64,000 nucleotides of DNA from NCBI RefSeq assembly GCF_902712875.1, contig NZ_LR743509.1, positions 1,178,001 to 1,242,000 on the forward strand. Reading direction: 5' to 3'. Under the pieces are notes generated by a model, which saw only the letters and a program-made list of their open reading frames with translations, was not told the origin of the DNA and did not search any database. A program made the position numbers and the translations under genes. Positions 36,044 to 44,765 of this stretch are shown in pieces (the first letter of the stretch is position 1; each line of letters starts with the position of its first letter). The stretch is from Hyphomicrobium sp. ghe19 (GTDB lineage Bacteria; Pseudomonadota; Alphaproteobacteria; Rhizobiales; Hyphomicrobiaceae).

Positions 36044-36073
36044 TTGGACGTTATCAAGGAGCGTAGCTATCTT
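36044..36073 (+). promoter_or_regulatory. Probable pqqA promoter
   Basis: -35 TTGGAC (36044-36049), 18-bp spacer, -10 TATCTT (36068-36073), about 47 bp upstream of the pqqA start codon. Confidence 0.45.
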
Positions 36074-36119
36074 CTTGTTATTGGGGACGTCAAGTTCCCG
36101 AAGTCTAATGGAGGACACC

Positions 36120-36209
36120 ATGAAGACCTGGACCAAGCCCGCAGTTCGCGAGCAGGAAGTCGGCCTGGAAGTTACGTCGTACCTTCCGGCTGAGATCGAC
36201 CTGATCTAA
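36120..36209 (+). CDS. pqqA: PQQ precursor peptide PqqA
   Basis: A 29-residue peptide starting MKTWTKPAV and containing EVTSY, in which Glu17 and Tyr21 (E-x3-Y) are the residues cross-linked and excised to build pyrroloquinoline quinone, the cofactor of methanol and other quinoprotein dehydrogenases. GGAGGACACC gives a strong ribosome binding site. The gene has its own promoter-like elements and is closed by an intrinsic terminator 27 bp after the stop, so it is monocistronic; no pqqB, C, D or E gene is in the window. The processing enzymes must be elsewhere, or this is an extra pqqA copy. Confidence 0.9.
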   Translation: MKTWTKPAVREQEVGLEVTSYLPAEIDLI

Positions 36210-36236
36210 GTCGATACTGCGTATTTGAATTCGAGC

Positions 36237-36270
36237 GCGGCGGCAGGAAATCTGCCGTCGCGTTTTTTTT
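36237..36270 (+). terminator. Intrinsic terminator of pqqA
   Basis: GCGGCGGCAG - GAAAT - CTGCCGTCGC stem (one wobble pair) followed by G and eight Ts. Confidence 0.92.
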
Positions 36271-36293
36271 GTGCGCGGATATCTCAGGAATGC

Positions 36294-36331
36294 AGAGACA
36301 CCCGCTGCAGTCAGACGCAGCGGGTGTCTCT
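36294..36331. terminator. Second strong hairpin between pqqA and the DUF2147 gene
   Basis: Perfect 15-bp inverted repeat AGAGACACCCGCTGC / GCAGCGGGTGTCTCT with an 8-base loop, in the convergent gap. A further GCCGAGG/CCTCGGC hairpin lies on the DUF2147 side. It probably ends the DUF2147 transcript or blocks read-through in both directions; the T tract is weak. Confidence 0.6.
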
Positions 36332-36371
36332 CTTTGGCCGAGGAGGGGGGAACGCCTCGGCTTCTGCGAGC

Positions 36372-37211
36372 CTACTGCTCGCAATCGATGGTGACCTTCA
36401 CCCAGGGAAGATCGAGCTTGCATTTTCCGGATTTGGTGCGCGTAAGGACCTTGTCCAGCTGCAAGTCTCCAATCTTCATTTTGCCAAGCGCGCCGCCGAT
36501 GTCGTCAGCTTTGCCCTCGTTGCCGGCGGTGTCATTATTTGCCGTATCGGCCGTCGCGTCAGATGACGACGGCGCGGGCGCTTTCATTTCATCGGATTTG
36601 TGCGTATCCGCAGCAGGTGCAGGCGAAGTCGGCTCGGCGCTCGCTTCCTTTACTGCAGTGGACGGTCCTTCGGTCGGCGCAGCCTTCGGTGCAACAGGGG
36701 CCGCGGGCTGAGCTAATGCAGCGGTCGCGACATCGGGTTTCTTGGCTGCGGGGGTATTGGCCTTTGCATCGCTCTGATTGCCGGGCTGATTACCGGGCTC
36801 ACCGCAGAGCTGCAAATCTTGCGGCGCGCGTTTCCAGATCATCGTCTTCGACAGGAATTTCATGCCCGCGTAACCGAGGACCTTGAGGTCACCGTTTTCG
36901 AGCGGGGTCAGCTCGACATTGTACTTGCGGCCGCGTTCCGGCGAATAGATCCATCCGTTGTCCCAGCGGCCGCCGCCGACGGGGGCGACATCGCCGATGA
37001 TTTGCTTGCCGCATCCATCCGCGTCCGTTGCCGATTGGACCCAAACGACATTGCCGCAAAGCAAGTCGCCGCAATGCTTGATCTCGACCGCACCGCGGCC
37101 GGTATCATTCAACCAGATGCCGGTTGGGTCGGAAGCTGCCGATGCGCTTCCGGAGACGACAGGCGCTAAAAAGGCGACGAACGCCGATGCGATGTATTTC
37201 CCTGCGCGCAT
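36372..37211 (-). CDS. Secreted DUF2147-domain protein with a low-complexity tail
   Basis: A 279-residue protein. A signal peptide (RAGKYIASAFVAFLAPVVSG, cleavage after ASA near residue 25) precedes a DUF2147-like domain (about 28-140): DPTGIWLNDTGRGAVEI, CGDLLCGNVVWV, GWIYSPERGRKYNVELTPL, LKVLGYAGMKFLSKTMIWKR. A proline/alanine/acidic linker (about 145-230) and a short cysteine-containing C-terminus (SGKCKLDLPWVKVTIDCEQ) follow. DUF2147 proteins are periplasmic and of unknown function. The frame extends upstream to 37364, but the ATG at 37211 with AAAGGGA and a signal peptide is the clear start. Confidence 0.8.
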   Translation of the reverse strand: MRAGKYIASAFVAFLAPVVSGSASAASDPTGIWLNDTGRGAVEIKHCGDLLCGNVVWVQSATDADGCGKQIIGDVAPVGGGRWDNGWIYSPERGRKYNVELTPLENGDLKVLGYAGMKFLSKTMIWKRAPQDLQLCGEPGNQPGNQSDAKANTPAAKKPDVATAALAQPAAPVAPKAAPTEGPSTAVKEASAEPTSPAPAADTHKSDEMKAPAPSSSDATADTANNDTAGNEGKADDIGGALGKMKIGDLQLDKVLTRTKSGKCKLDLPWVKVTIDCEQ

Positions 37212-37515
37212 GACATGATCCCTTTGGTGAATGATCTGGTTCGTTTCATCTCTCGGGCCTTTGTGCCTTAAACCTTCCAGGAACGCTGTTCCGGAGGAGA
37301 CAACCCGTTTCGGATCGGACGCCAATATTTCGGTATCGTTGTACGGAATTTCCCGAATGGGCATGAAACGATCTTCCAGCCGCTAACGTAACGGATTGTG
37401 AGAGACCGAAAAACACCGGCGCCCGTTAAAGCGTCGACCGGTCGCACTATGCGCTCGGCGCTTCAATTTCTCGCATTGGAGCGCGGTTTAAGCTTTCAAA
37501 ACAGGAGATTTCCCG
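37212..37515. other. Divergent promoter region between the DUF2147 gene and a small secreted-protein gene
   Basis: About 300 bp between divergent genes. GGAAC at 37281 has no CGTT at EcfG spacing, so I do not call a stress promoter. No gene is seen. Confidence 0.4.
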
Positions 37516-37809
37516 ATGATGAAGCCATTTCTGGCTGCGACGATGCTTGTGCTATCGGCCTCGGTTGTGTTCGCCGCAGACGACCTATCGACGAAGGAAA
37601 TGAAGGATAATCCGGGCATTTCGGGCGGTGGTTCGACGGCCATGCCGACAGCCAAGCCCAACTCGGGCAGTCTTTCGGAAGGTCAAATGCAGCATCAGCC
37701 GGGCGTCAACAGCGATAATACTGGCAGGACCGACATGCCGAACGCGAAGCCGGCCGACAGTTCTCTTTCGCGCGAGGAGATGGATCAGAACCCAGGCGCG
37801 CGGAAATAG
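37516..37809 (+). CDS. Small secreted repeat protein of unknown function
   Basis: A 97-residue protein with a signal peptide (MKPFLAATMLVLSASVVFA, cleavage after it). The mature part contains three related stretches (STKEMKDNPGI, SEGQMQHQPGV, SREEMDQNPGA), each with an S-x-x-x-M-x-x-x-PG pattern; the first two are followed by a stretch containing MPxAKP and rich in Ser, Gly and Asn. It is probably a disordered periplasmic protein. AACAGGAGA upstream and a terminator downstream support a real monocistronic gene. I do not recognise the family. Confidence 0.65.
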   Translation: MMKPFLAATMLVLSASVVFAADDLSTKEMKDNPGISGGGSTAMPTAKPNSGSLSEGQMQHQPGVNSDNTGRTDMPNAKPADSSLSREEMDQNPGARK

Positions 37810-37823
37810 CGCGCGATGGCGAA

Positions 37824-37867
37824 ACGCCGGTACTGACATGTACTGACAGGGTACCCGGCGTTTTTTT
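37824..37867 (+). terminator. Intrinsic terminator after the small secreted repeat protein
   Basis: ACGCCGGTAC ... GTACCCGGCGT with a one-base bulge, then seven Ts. Confidence 0.75.
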
Positions 37868-37958
37868 CGTAACCATTGTTGAAGTCAGGAGGGAGGCGAG
37901 CGCGGAGCGTCGCTTCCTTTTCTGTTTGTGCGAGCGAGCTTCGATATCAGGCTCTATT

Positions 37959-37978
37959 CCAAGCGAAGCTTCGCTTGG
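37959..37978. promoter_or_regulatory. Perfect 20-bp palindrome in intergenic DNA
   Basis: CCAAGCGAAGCTTCGCTTGG reads the same on both strands with no spacer. A dimeric regulator could bind here, or it may be a repeat fragment. It is 235 bp from the next gene start. Confidence 0.35.
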
Positions 37979-38212
37979 CGTTCGTGACCAATCGTTCTGT
38001 CGAGAACTGAAAATTCGCGATGGCGTTTAATGTGATGTGTGCATCGCATTGTCCCGCATTCCTGGGCGTTCGGTGAGGCGCCTGTGCCGGTTCCGGACGA
38101 TGCTCAAGTTGCGCTTATGGGATGCTTATATTTTCGTTCTCGCGCACCCGTCGAATCTTTATGCGCGACATCCTACGTTGATCTTGCATCCGATCCGCTG
38201 CAGGAGCGTTGA

Positions 38213-38533
38213 ATGGTAATGTCCTTCGATTTTCGTAAACACGCCGATTTTCAAAGTCGCTTCACCAGCGAAGCGGAGCAACGCATGAAGGAGAAGGAGC
38301 GCCACGACCGGCAGGCGGCGCTCATTTTCGCGCTTCTCATCGGGGCCTTCGCAGCGCTCGGCATCGTGTTGGTCATGAACAGTGCTTCGAGGGTCGGGCC
38401 CAACGACATGAGCGATTGCTCGTCGGTCCAGCCGGAGAGCGCGCGGCTTGCCTGTTTCGACGAACTTTCCCGCCATTCGAAATCCCAGCCGTTCAAGGGC
38501 GCGCCGCCAGCGGAGCTTGGCGGCAAGAAATAA
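38213..38533 (+). CDS. Small single-span membrane protein of unknown function
   Basis: A 106-residue protein with a charged N-terminal part (residues 1-34, rich in K/E/R), one membrane helix (about 35-55, AALIFALLIGAFAALGIVLVM) and an outer part with two cysteines (SDCSSVQPESARLACFDEL). The ARLACFD pattern is frequent in periplasmic proteins of proteobacteria and suggests a disulfide. GCAGGAGCG gives a good ribosome binding site. It lies 21 bp before the next gene on the same strand. Confidence 0.6.
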   Translation: MVMSFDFRKHADFQSRFTSEAEQRMKEKERHDRQAALIFALLIGAFAALGIVLVMNSASRVGPNDMSDCSSVQPESARLACFDELSRHSKSQPFKGAPPAELGGKK

Positions 38534-38554
38534 CTTTCGCAAAGGACATCCCGC

Positions 38555-38827
38555 ATGCTCGTCAGCCAGCGTCGCGCGCAGCTGCTTCTCGAATATTGCA
38601 TCCTTCCCAATACAGAGTTTCAGGGCCCGATCATCGGCAGGCTCGATGGACGCGATTTCTCGGAGTTCGTTCGTGACGAATTCGGCCGTCTCTTCGTCTA
38701 TTCCGGCGTTGCGCCGCGCCGTTGCGATGGTCAGTTCGATCAGGACGCTTTGAAAGCCGGTGAATTCATCGTCCTGCCGGGTTTGATTTACCGGTACCGC
38801 GGGAAAGCGCGGCGGCGAGCGGCGTAG
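38555..38827 (+). CDS. Small cytoplasmic protein of unknown function
   Basis: A 90-residue protein, mixed alpha/beta in appearance, with FQGPIIGRLDGRDFSEFV and EFIVLPGLIYRYRG. There is no membrane segment or signal peptide. AAAGGA lies upstream of the ATG. It is probably cotranscribed with the preceding membrane protein gene. The family is not recognised. Confidence 0.5.
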   Translation: MLVSQRRAQLLLEYCILPNTEFQGPIIGRLDGRDFSEFVRDEFGRLFVYSGVAPRRCDGQFDQDALKAGEFIVLPGLIYRYRGKARRRAA

Positions 38828-38995
38828 ATTTCATCCCGGTTTCGACCAGCGGGCGATCGCTGAACCGATACTTGGGCCTATGCTTCTGCTCCCACTTCAG
38901 GGCGTACCCGAATCAACCTAACATCCGGCGTCAAATCTTCATTGGAGTGAACGGAGCAAGGGCGCTCGCGAAAATACTTCATTGCTCGGTGCAAA

Positions 38996-39781
38996 ATGCG
39001 GACGGTCATCTGCCATTTCTTCAATGAGGAATACATGCTGCCGTGGTGGCTCGATCACCACCGGCGCGTCTTCGACCACGGCATCATGATCGACTACAAT
39101 TCGACAGATGCAAGCCGTGAACTGATCAAGACGTTCTGTCCCAAGTGGGAAATTCACACCACGCGGAATGCCTATTTCGACAGTGCCTGCATCGATCGTG
39201 AAGTCGAGGATTACGAACGGACGTGCCGGTCGTGGCGCATGGCGCTCAATGTCACGGAATTTCTCTACGGCAATTTCCAGCAGCTGGACAAAGTCATCGC
39301 GCCGACACGGCATTTCATCGGCAATTACGTCTTTGTCGATCCGATGAACGGCCCGGCGCCCGTATACGGCCGTCCGCTGCACGAGCAGGCGACCTTCGGC
39401 TATTACGAGGATGATCCCAAATCTTTCAGAAAGCTAAATCTCGGCTTGAGAGCGAGCCGCAGTCTTCATAACTTCTCGGCGCGGTACCCGGAACGGGGCG
39501 GGAGGCATTTTTATCAAAGCCCGACGCTTAGCGACTTGGCGATTTTCTACTACGGATATTCCGTTCTCAACGAGGACGGCATCGCGCGGAAACTGCAGAT
39601 CCAAACAAAGATGAGCCCGGAGGAAATCCGAACCCACGGCAACGATCATCCCAACACGGTCACGCGCGAGAAATACTTAGGCAACATCGATCGCTATCAC
39701 CGGCCGCGATGCAGGGATCAGAGCGAGATCATCGCGAAGCTCGCGACCTATCAAGGTTATGGGCAGCTCGCGCCCGCTTGA
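38996..39781 (+). CDS. Glycosyltransferase family 2-like protein
   Basis: A 261-residue protein of the Glyco_tranf_2_4 type: ICHFFNEEYMLPWWLDHHRRVFDHGIMIDYNSTDAS at the start is the nucleotide-sugar-binding part, with HHR and DYNSTD. These enzymes are soluble or peripheral and add sugars to surface polysaccharides or proteins. No other glycan gene adjoins it. The start MRTVICHFF is at the domain boundary; no strong ribosome binding site is visible. Confidence 0.75.
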   Translation: MRTVICHFFNEEYMLPWWLDHHRRVFDHGIMIDYNSTDASRELIKTFCPKWEIHTTRNAYFDSACIDREVEDYERTCRSWRMALNVTEFLYGNFQQLDKVIAPTRHFIGNYVFVDPMNGPAPVYGRPLHEQATFGYYEDDPKSFRKLNLGLRASRSLHNFSARYPERGGRHFYQSPTLSDLAIFYYGYSVLNEDGIARKLQIQTKMSPEEIRTHGNDHPNTVTREKYLGNIDRYHRPRCRDQSEIIAKLATYQGYGQLAPA

Positions 39782-39889
39782 ACGCCTCGCGTTCGAAATA
39801 TTTGCGCAGCACGCAGATAAATCTGCCGCGGGGCGCCGGCGGGATGAAAGCGAGAGTTGACGATCTTTCGCCTACTCTCGCCGAAGGCA

Positions 39890-40348
39890 TTATTTGATAT
39901 CGAGCAACTCGACGTCGAAGATCAGAGTCGCGTTGGGCGGAATGACCCCGCCTGCGCCGCGTGCGCCGTATCCCAACGCGGCCGGAATGATGAGCGTGCG
40001 CTTGCCGCCGACCTTCATCGAAGCGACGCCTTCGTCCCAACCCTTGATGACGCGGCCTGTTCCAATCGGGAATTCAAATGGGCTGCCGCGATCGAGAGAC
40101 GAGTCGAACTTGTTGACCTTTTCGCCGTCCTTATAAAGCCAGCCCGTGTAGTGCATGACGCACGTCTGTCCCGTTTGGGGCGAGGCGCCGGTGCCGACGA
40201 CTGTGTCTTCGAATTGCAGGCCGGAGGGGGTGGTGGTCATTGTCGATCCTTGTGGTTCAGCGATTGCGTGTTGATTGGGAAGGATTGCACTGGAGAGAGC
40301 GAAAGCTGCGGCAATGGCCATCATGGCCGGAAAGCGAGCGTGGCGCAT
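39890..40348 (-). CDS. Periplasmic FKBP-type peptidyl-prolyl cis-trans isomerase
   Basis: A 152-residue protein with a signal peptide (cleavage probably after AIA near residue 30) followed by one complete FKBP domain: TPSGLQFEDTVVGTG, VMHYTGWLYKDGEKVNKFDSS, FEFPIGTGRVIKGWDEGVASMKVGGKRTLIIP, GYGARGAGGVIPPNATLIFDVELLDI. The active-site residues (Tyr, Phe, Asp, Trp, Ile) are all present. It speeds proline isomerisation during folding of exported proteins. AGAAGGA precedes ATG 40348. Confidence 0.93.
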   Translation of the reverse strand: MRHARFPAMMAIAAAFALSSAILPNQHAIAEPQGSTMTTTPSGLQFEDTVVGTGASPQTGQTCVMHYTGWLYKDGEKVNKFDSSLDRGSPFEFPIGTGRVIKGWDEGVASMKVGGKRTLIIPAALGYGARGAGGVIPPNATLIFDVELLDIK

Positions 40349-40460
40349 TTGGGTTCCTTCTTGGTGCCGGCCTGGATGGCGTCTCTTGTTTGCAGTTGGG
40401 CGTCCTTCAGCGGCGAACATCCAGTGCCAACTCGAGACATCCGTTGCAGAAAGTTCAGCG

Positions 40461-40688
40461 TTAAACTGACGGCTTGGCTTTATTCAGGATGGCCTCGAGA
40501 CGGCGATGATATTCCGCCTCCATCGCCAGCACGTGCTGGTAGACGTTGTCGAGTTCTTCCTTGCGGTCTTCGTTCTGCGCTTCCTCGACCCAGGTCGCGA
40601 ATTCTTCGCGCAAGGTGAAAAGGACGTCGAGCGCCCCTTTGATCTCGCTCAATTCCTGTGCGGATTGCGGATCGCTGTCGCTCGCCAT
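40461..40688 (-). CDS. Small helical protein of unknown function
   Basis: A 75-residue acidic, almost wholly helical protein (SEIKGALDVLFTLREEFATWVEEAQNEDRKEELDNVYQ ... region), likely coiled coil. It lies 26 bp after purL on the same strand and may be cotranscribed with it. AAGGCGG precedes the ATG. The frame extends upstream to 40823 inside purL as a shadow. No known family is recognised. Confidence 0.6.
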   Translation of the reverse strand: MASDSDPQSAQELSEIKGALDVLFTLREEFATWVEEAQNEDRKEELDNVYQHVLAMEAEYHRRLEAILNKAKPSV

Positions 40689-40713
40689 TGAAACCGCCTT
40701 TTTCGTCGTGTGT

Positions 40714-42942
40714 TTACACGCCAAGCTCGCTCTGCATGAGCTTCGGCAGGAAGCCTTCGTGCGCGCTGCGAAGTTCCGATAGTGGCAAGGGCTTCTCGCC
40801 CTTGAGGCCGATGGCATCGCCACTGACGCGGCCGACGATGCGTGCGGGCAATTCGAGAAGGCGTGCGCGCTCCAAGACTTCCTCGGCCTTCTGCGGCGTC
40901 ACTTCCACGACGTAGCGGCCCTGGTCTTCGCCGAACCAGATGGCGTGTGCCGGGAGCTTGCCTTCATAGGGATAGAGTTCGACGCCGAGGCCGTTGTTGG
41001 CGCCTGCGAGCGCCATCTCGGCGACGGCAACGAGAAGGCCACCGTCGGCGCAATCGTGAACGGCAAGGACGCGGCCTTCGCGGATCAGCGTGCGGATCAG
41101 GCGTCCGGCCTTGATCTCGTCCTGGAGATCGACGGGCGGCGGGGCGCCATCGAATTTGCCGGTTGCATGCTTCTGATAGAGCGACTGGCCGAGGTGTCCT
41201 TCCTCGCGGCCGATCACGATCAACATATTGCCTTCGCTCTTCAGGCGAATATCGGCGATCTTCGTCCAATCCGGCACGAGGCCGACGCCGCCGATCGCAG
41301 GGGTCGGGGGAATGCCGACGCCGTTCGTTTCGTTGTAGAGCGAGACGTTGCCGGAGACGACCGGATAGTCGAGCGCGGTGCAGGCTTCGGCCATGCCGCG
41401 CACGCTCGCCACGAACTGGCCCATGATCTCGGGCCGCTCAGGATTGGCGAAGTTCATGTTGTCGGTGATCGCGAGGGGGTCGGCGCCGACGGCCGTCAGG
41501 TTTCGCCAGGTTTCGACGACGGCCTGCTTGGTGCCTTCCTCGGGATCGGCGGTGACGTAGCGGGGCGTCACGTCACAAGCGACGGCGATGCCCTTCTTCG
41601 TTCCATGGACGCGGACGACGCCTGCGTCGCCACCCGGGCGGCCGACCGTGTCGCCCATCACCATGTGGTCGTACTGTTCCCAGATCCAGCGGCGCGATGC
41701 GAGAGCGGGGCCGCCCATCAGATCCTTCAGCGTGCCGAGGATCGAGTTCGGCGCGGGCACCCATTCGGGGAGAATTTTCGAAGGCTTCTTCGGCTCGAGG
41801 TAGGGGCGCTTGTACATCGGCGCGGAGTTCGCGAGCACAGGCACGGGAAGATCGGCTTCGATCTTGCCCTTGTGCTTGATGACCATGCGCTGGGTGTCGG
41901 TCGTCTGGCCGATGACGGCGAAGTCGAGGCCCCATTTGGTGAAGATGGCTTTCGCCTCTTCCTGGCGCTCGGGCTTCAGGATCATCAGCATGCGCTCTTG
42001 GCTTTCCGAGAGCATCATCTCGTAAGCGGTCATGCCGGTTTCGCGCTGGGGAACGAGATCGAGATCGAGTTCGATGCCGACGCCGCCCTTGTCGGCCATT
42101 TCCGATGTCGACGAGGTGAGGCCGGCCGCGCCCATATCCTGGATGGCGATGATACTGTCCGTCGCCATCAGTTCGAGGCAGGCTTCGATCAGCAGTTTTT
42201 CGGTGAAGGGGTCGCCGACTTGAACGGTCGGGCGCTTCTCATCGCTCTTCTCGTCGAACTCGGCGGAGGCCATCGTGGCGCCGTGGATGCCGTCGCGGCC
42301 CGTTTTCGAGCCGACGTAGACGACCGGCAGACCGACGCCCTTCGCGGCCGAATAGAAAATCTTGTCCGTCTTCGCGAGGCCGACGCACATGGCGTTGACG
42401 AGGATGTTGTTGTTGTAGCCTTCGTCGAAGTTCGTCTCGCCGCCAATGGTCGGAACGCCGGTGCAGTTGCCGTAGTGCGCGATGCCGGCGACGACGCCGC
42501 CGACGAGGTGGCGGGTTTTTGGATGGTCCGGCGCGCCGAAGCGCAGCGCGTTCATGTTGGCGACGGGCCGTGCGCCCATCGTGAAGACGTCGCGCATGAT
42601 GCCGCCGACGCCGGTCGCCGCGCCCTGGAACGGCTCGATGTAGGATGGGTGGTTGTGGCTTTCCATCTTGAAGACGACGGCATCGCCATCTCCGAGATCG
42701 ACGACGCCCGCGTTCTCGCCGGGGCCCTGGATCACTTTCGGGCCGCTCGTCGGCAGGGTTTTCAGCCACACGCGCGAGGATTTATACGAGCAGTGCTCGC
42801 TCCACATCACCGAAAAGATGCCAAGCTCGCAGATCAGCGGCTCGCGGCCGAGAATTTCGAGCAATCGCTCGTATTCGTCAGGCTTGAGGCCGTGCTCGGC
42901 AACGACTTGAGGGGTGATCTTTCGCGTAGTCGTATCGGTCAT
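40714..42942 (-). CDS. purL: Phosphoribosylformylglycinamidine synthase subunit PurL
   Basis: A 742-residue small-type PurL. It shows [67 protein letters not shown], and the second-half motif [18 protein letters not shown]. It carries the synthetase reaction that converts FGAR to FGAM using ATP and ammonia from PurQ; PurS bridges the two. purQ and purS lie upstream on the same strand (45.7-47.2 kb) but are separated from purL by other genes, some on the opposite strand, so this is a dispersed pur cluster rather than one tight operon. Confidence 0.97.
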   Translation of the reverse strand: MTDTTTRKITPQVVAEHGLKPDEYERLLEILGREPLICELGIFSVMWSEHCSYKSSRVWLKTLPTSGPKVIQGPGENAGVVDLGDGDAVVFKMESHNHPSYIEPFQGAATGVGGIMRDVFTMGARPVANMNALRFGAPDHPKTRHLVGGVVAGIAHYGNCTGVPTIGGETNFDEGYNNNILVNAMCVGLAKTDKIFYSAAKGVGLPVVYVGSKTGRDGIHGATMASAEFDEKSDEKRPTVQVGDPFTEKLLIEACLELMATDSIIAIQDMGAAGLTSSTSEMADKGGVGIELDLDLVPQRETGMTAYEMMLSESQERMLMILKPERQEEAKAIFTKWGLDFAVIGQTTDTQRMVIKHKGKIEADLPVPVLANSAPMYKRPYLEPKKPSKILPEWVPAPNSILGTLKDLMGGPALASRRWIWEQYDHMVMGDTVGRPGGDAGVVRVHGTKKGIAVACDVTPRYVTADPEEGTKQAVVETWRNLTAVGADPLAITDNMNFANPERPEIMGQFVASVRGMAEACTALDYPVVSGNVSLYNETNGVGIPPTPAIGGVGLVPDWTKIADIRLKSEGNMLIVIGREEGHLGQSLYQKHATGKFDGAPPPVDLQDEIKAGRLIRTLIREGRVLAVHDCADGGLLVAVAEMALAGANNGLGVELYPYEGKLPAHAIWFGEDQGRYVVEVTPQKAEEVLERARLLELPARIVGRVSGDAIGLKGEKPLPLSELRSAHEGFLPKLMQSELGV

Positions 42943-43155
42943 AAGGATCTCGTCGGGCGCTCGGATTGCGTCCGCTTATATGGGCTCGGGAACGGTTTGT
43001 CGCCTTCGCGGTCGGGCAGGCCCAACGGCCAAACGTCGCGATAACGCCAGCGCCCTCATAGCGGGAGGTGAGGCGGCCGCCCAGCCCTATCGGCGGTCAG
43101 CCGTTTCATTTGGCCTTTCCGGCTAAAAATCCAACGATAAGAGGGCCTATCGGCC

Positions 43156-43569
43156 TCAGTTGACCCGGTTCACGGCCTGGCTGTGCCTGGCGAGCCAGCC
43201 CCGTATCTCGGCGATCTGCTTGTCCTGGGACCTGATGATGCTCTGAGCCAGCTTCCTGATTTTGGGATCGGTGCCGTACTCGAGTTCCGCCCTGGCCATG
43301 TCCAACGCGCCTTGGTGGTGCGGAATCAGATTGCTGACGAAGTCGATGTCGGGATTGCCCGTGTAGGTCAACGCGTGCATCGCCTCGTCCATTTTGTAGA
43401 TCGCGGTGGCCAGTGCGCTTGCGGCAGGCGGCGCCGTAATGGCGGCTGCCGTATCCATTTTGAGGGCTTTGTCTTTTTTCACCCTTTCCGCAGTCATGGC
43501 GCGCGGAACGGGAGCGAGGCCCAGGCAAGTCAGAGCTGTGAAGTTTTTCATAGCTGTGAATTTTTTCAT
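43156..43569 (-). CDS. DUF305 (ferritin-like, CopM-type) secreted protein
   Basis: A 137-residue protein. The core (about 60-130) has MDEAMHALTYTGNPDIDFV, NLIPHHQGALDMARAEL and LAQSIIRSQDKQIAEIRGWL, the DUF305 pattern with a His-His pair and Met residues thought to bind copper. The N-terminus is a signal-like segment in which MKKFTA and MKNFTA are encoded by an imperfect 18-bp tandem duplication. AGGA precedes ATG 43569. A degenerate second copy lies just upstream at 43730-43848. Confidence 0.85.
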   Translation of the reverse strand: MKKFTAMKNFTALTCLGLAPVPRAMTAERVKKDKALKMDTAAAITAPPAASALATAIYKMDEAMHALTYTGNPDIDFVSNLIPHHQGALDMARAELEYGTDPKIRKLAQSIIRSQDKQIAEIRGWLARHSQAVNRVN

Positions 43570-43729
43570 GAGCCTTCCTTTCGAGCACAAGACGCTGGAA
43601 GCTCACAGCGCTATCTTACCCGCGTTGGGGATCTTGAAATCTGGACCCTCGCATTTGATCCGAATTTTGCGCGGATTGGAGGCACGCGGCCGCTCAGCGC
43701 CGGGCGGTGACGATGCGCAGCTATTACTT

Positions 43730-43848
43730 CTAATGCTTGGCGAGCCAGGCATTCATGCCGGCGATCTCTTGCTCTTTTCTCCGGCGACTGCGGGCGAGTT
43801 GGAAACGAGGCCTGAGCAAATCAGGACCGCGATATTTTTCATCGCCAT
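43730..43848 (-). pseudogene. Remnant of a second DUF305 gene
   Basis: Reading minus from 43848 gives MAMKNIAVLICSGLVSNSPA, a signal peptide, and then a frame change followed by EQEIAGMNAWLAKH and a stop. These are the beginning and the end of a DUF305 protein like the one at 43156-43569, with the central His-containing core (about 80-100 residues) deleted. AGAGGA ahead of the second ATG (43842) remains. This looks like a decayed duplicate in tandem with the intact gene. A short expressed peptide cannot be excluded. Confidence 0.55.
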
Positions 43849-44155
43849 TCCTCTCGGGAAGCGTGGTGCGCGAAGGCGGAGGGGACGCGATTTATCTGGT
43901 GGGCGTAAGGCACATCGCAACTCCGCGATTTCGAATTTGACAATTCTTCTGCGCGCGTTGGATGTGGCACTTTCCGTCCTACCCGTCCGGGCTGTGACCG
44001 TTCCGCGCTGCAAAACTCGCAGTTCGGAATTGCGCAGTCTGGGGATTTTTTGCGGGGAGTCAGTACCTTATCTGTGGTCTCCAGCGACGACGTCACGTCC
44101 AGACAATTGTGCGCGGATTTGAACTCGGACGCTCTTGGACAGTGGAGATCCTGTC

Positions 44156-44545
44156 ATGACACTTTCCGCAAAACTTACGGGCATTGTGCTTCTCTCGGGC
44201 TTGGCTTTGCTGCCTGGTGCCAACGTATCGTCTGCTGACGAGGCAACCGGGTATCGCGTTGAGCCGCTTAAGGGCATCACATTGGCGGTCGGGCAGAAGC
44301 GTGCGGTTGGCTATTACAAGAATGCCGGCGGTTCCTGCCATCTGACGCTCATGTTGGCGGATCCTTATTCCGAATCCGACAAGTCGGCGTCGGAGCCGGT
44401 GCGAGTCAATTTGACGGTTCGGGAAGGCACATCGGCGCAGGTCGACGCTCTGAAAGGATCGGTTGCGTTCGCATGTGCCACCGGCGCGTCAACGATGACC
44501 ATACAACCCGTTCAGCAGTTCGCGTATAGCGCAGTTGCGAAATAA
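44156..44545 (+). CDS. Secreted protein of unknown function
   Basis: A 129-residue protein with a signal peptide (TLSAKLTGIVLLSGLALLPG, cleavage after SSA near residue 27) and a beta-rich mature part (GITLAVGQKRAVGYYKNAGGSC; VRVNLTVREGTSAQV) with two cysteines. GGAG lies eight bases before the ATG. It stands alone between the DUF305 remnant (opposite strand) and a terminator at 44599. The beta-sandwich look would suit a small periplasmic binding protein, but no family is recognised. Confidence 0.65.
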   Translation: MTLSAKLTGIVLLSGLALLPGANVSSADEATGYRVEPLKGITLAVGQKRAVGYYKNAGGSCHLTLMLADPYSESDKSASEPVRVNLTVREGTSAQVDALKGSVAFACATGASTMTIQPVQQFAYSAVAK

Positions 44546-44598
44546 ATCAGAAGAGTTCCTCGCCGGTTTCAAGTCCACGCTTGCAAACTGATCGAGTT

Positions 44599-44632
44599 GG
44601 GGCGGGGGCTACAACTCCCGCCCTCTTTTTTT
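44599..44632 (+). terminator. Intrinsic terminator after the secreted-protein gene
   Basis: GGGCGGG ... CCCGCCC stem with an inner loop around CTACAA, followed by TC and seven Ts, 54 bp beyond the stop codon. Confidence 0.8.
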
Positions 44633-44765
44633 CGATCTGCTAACGCTATGTAATTGCAAACGATTTTATTGTTTTCCGTGTATTGTGCGGCGCGCATAAG
44701 AGACCTGCCATTTGCCCCCTGGCGAACGTCACGCGGATCACATATCTACACCGTAGAAGAGGCGA

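Larger units (their letters stand above)
37810..38212. other. Gene-free region with terminator and a perfect palindrome
   Basis: About 400 bp. It holds a terminator-like hairpin (37824-37867) and the 20-bp perfect palindrome at 37959-37978. The open frame at 38037-38219 has poor composition and overlaps the next gene, so I do not call it. Confidence 0.5.

Noticed and set aside
37281..37310. GGAAC resembling an EcfG -35 upstream of the small secreted repeat protein
   Set aside because: The nearest CGTT is 21 bp away, outside the accepted 16-17 bp spacing.
40945..43044. 699-codon plus-strand frame
   Set aside because: It is antisense to purL, which is unmistakable by motifs on the other strand.
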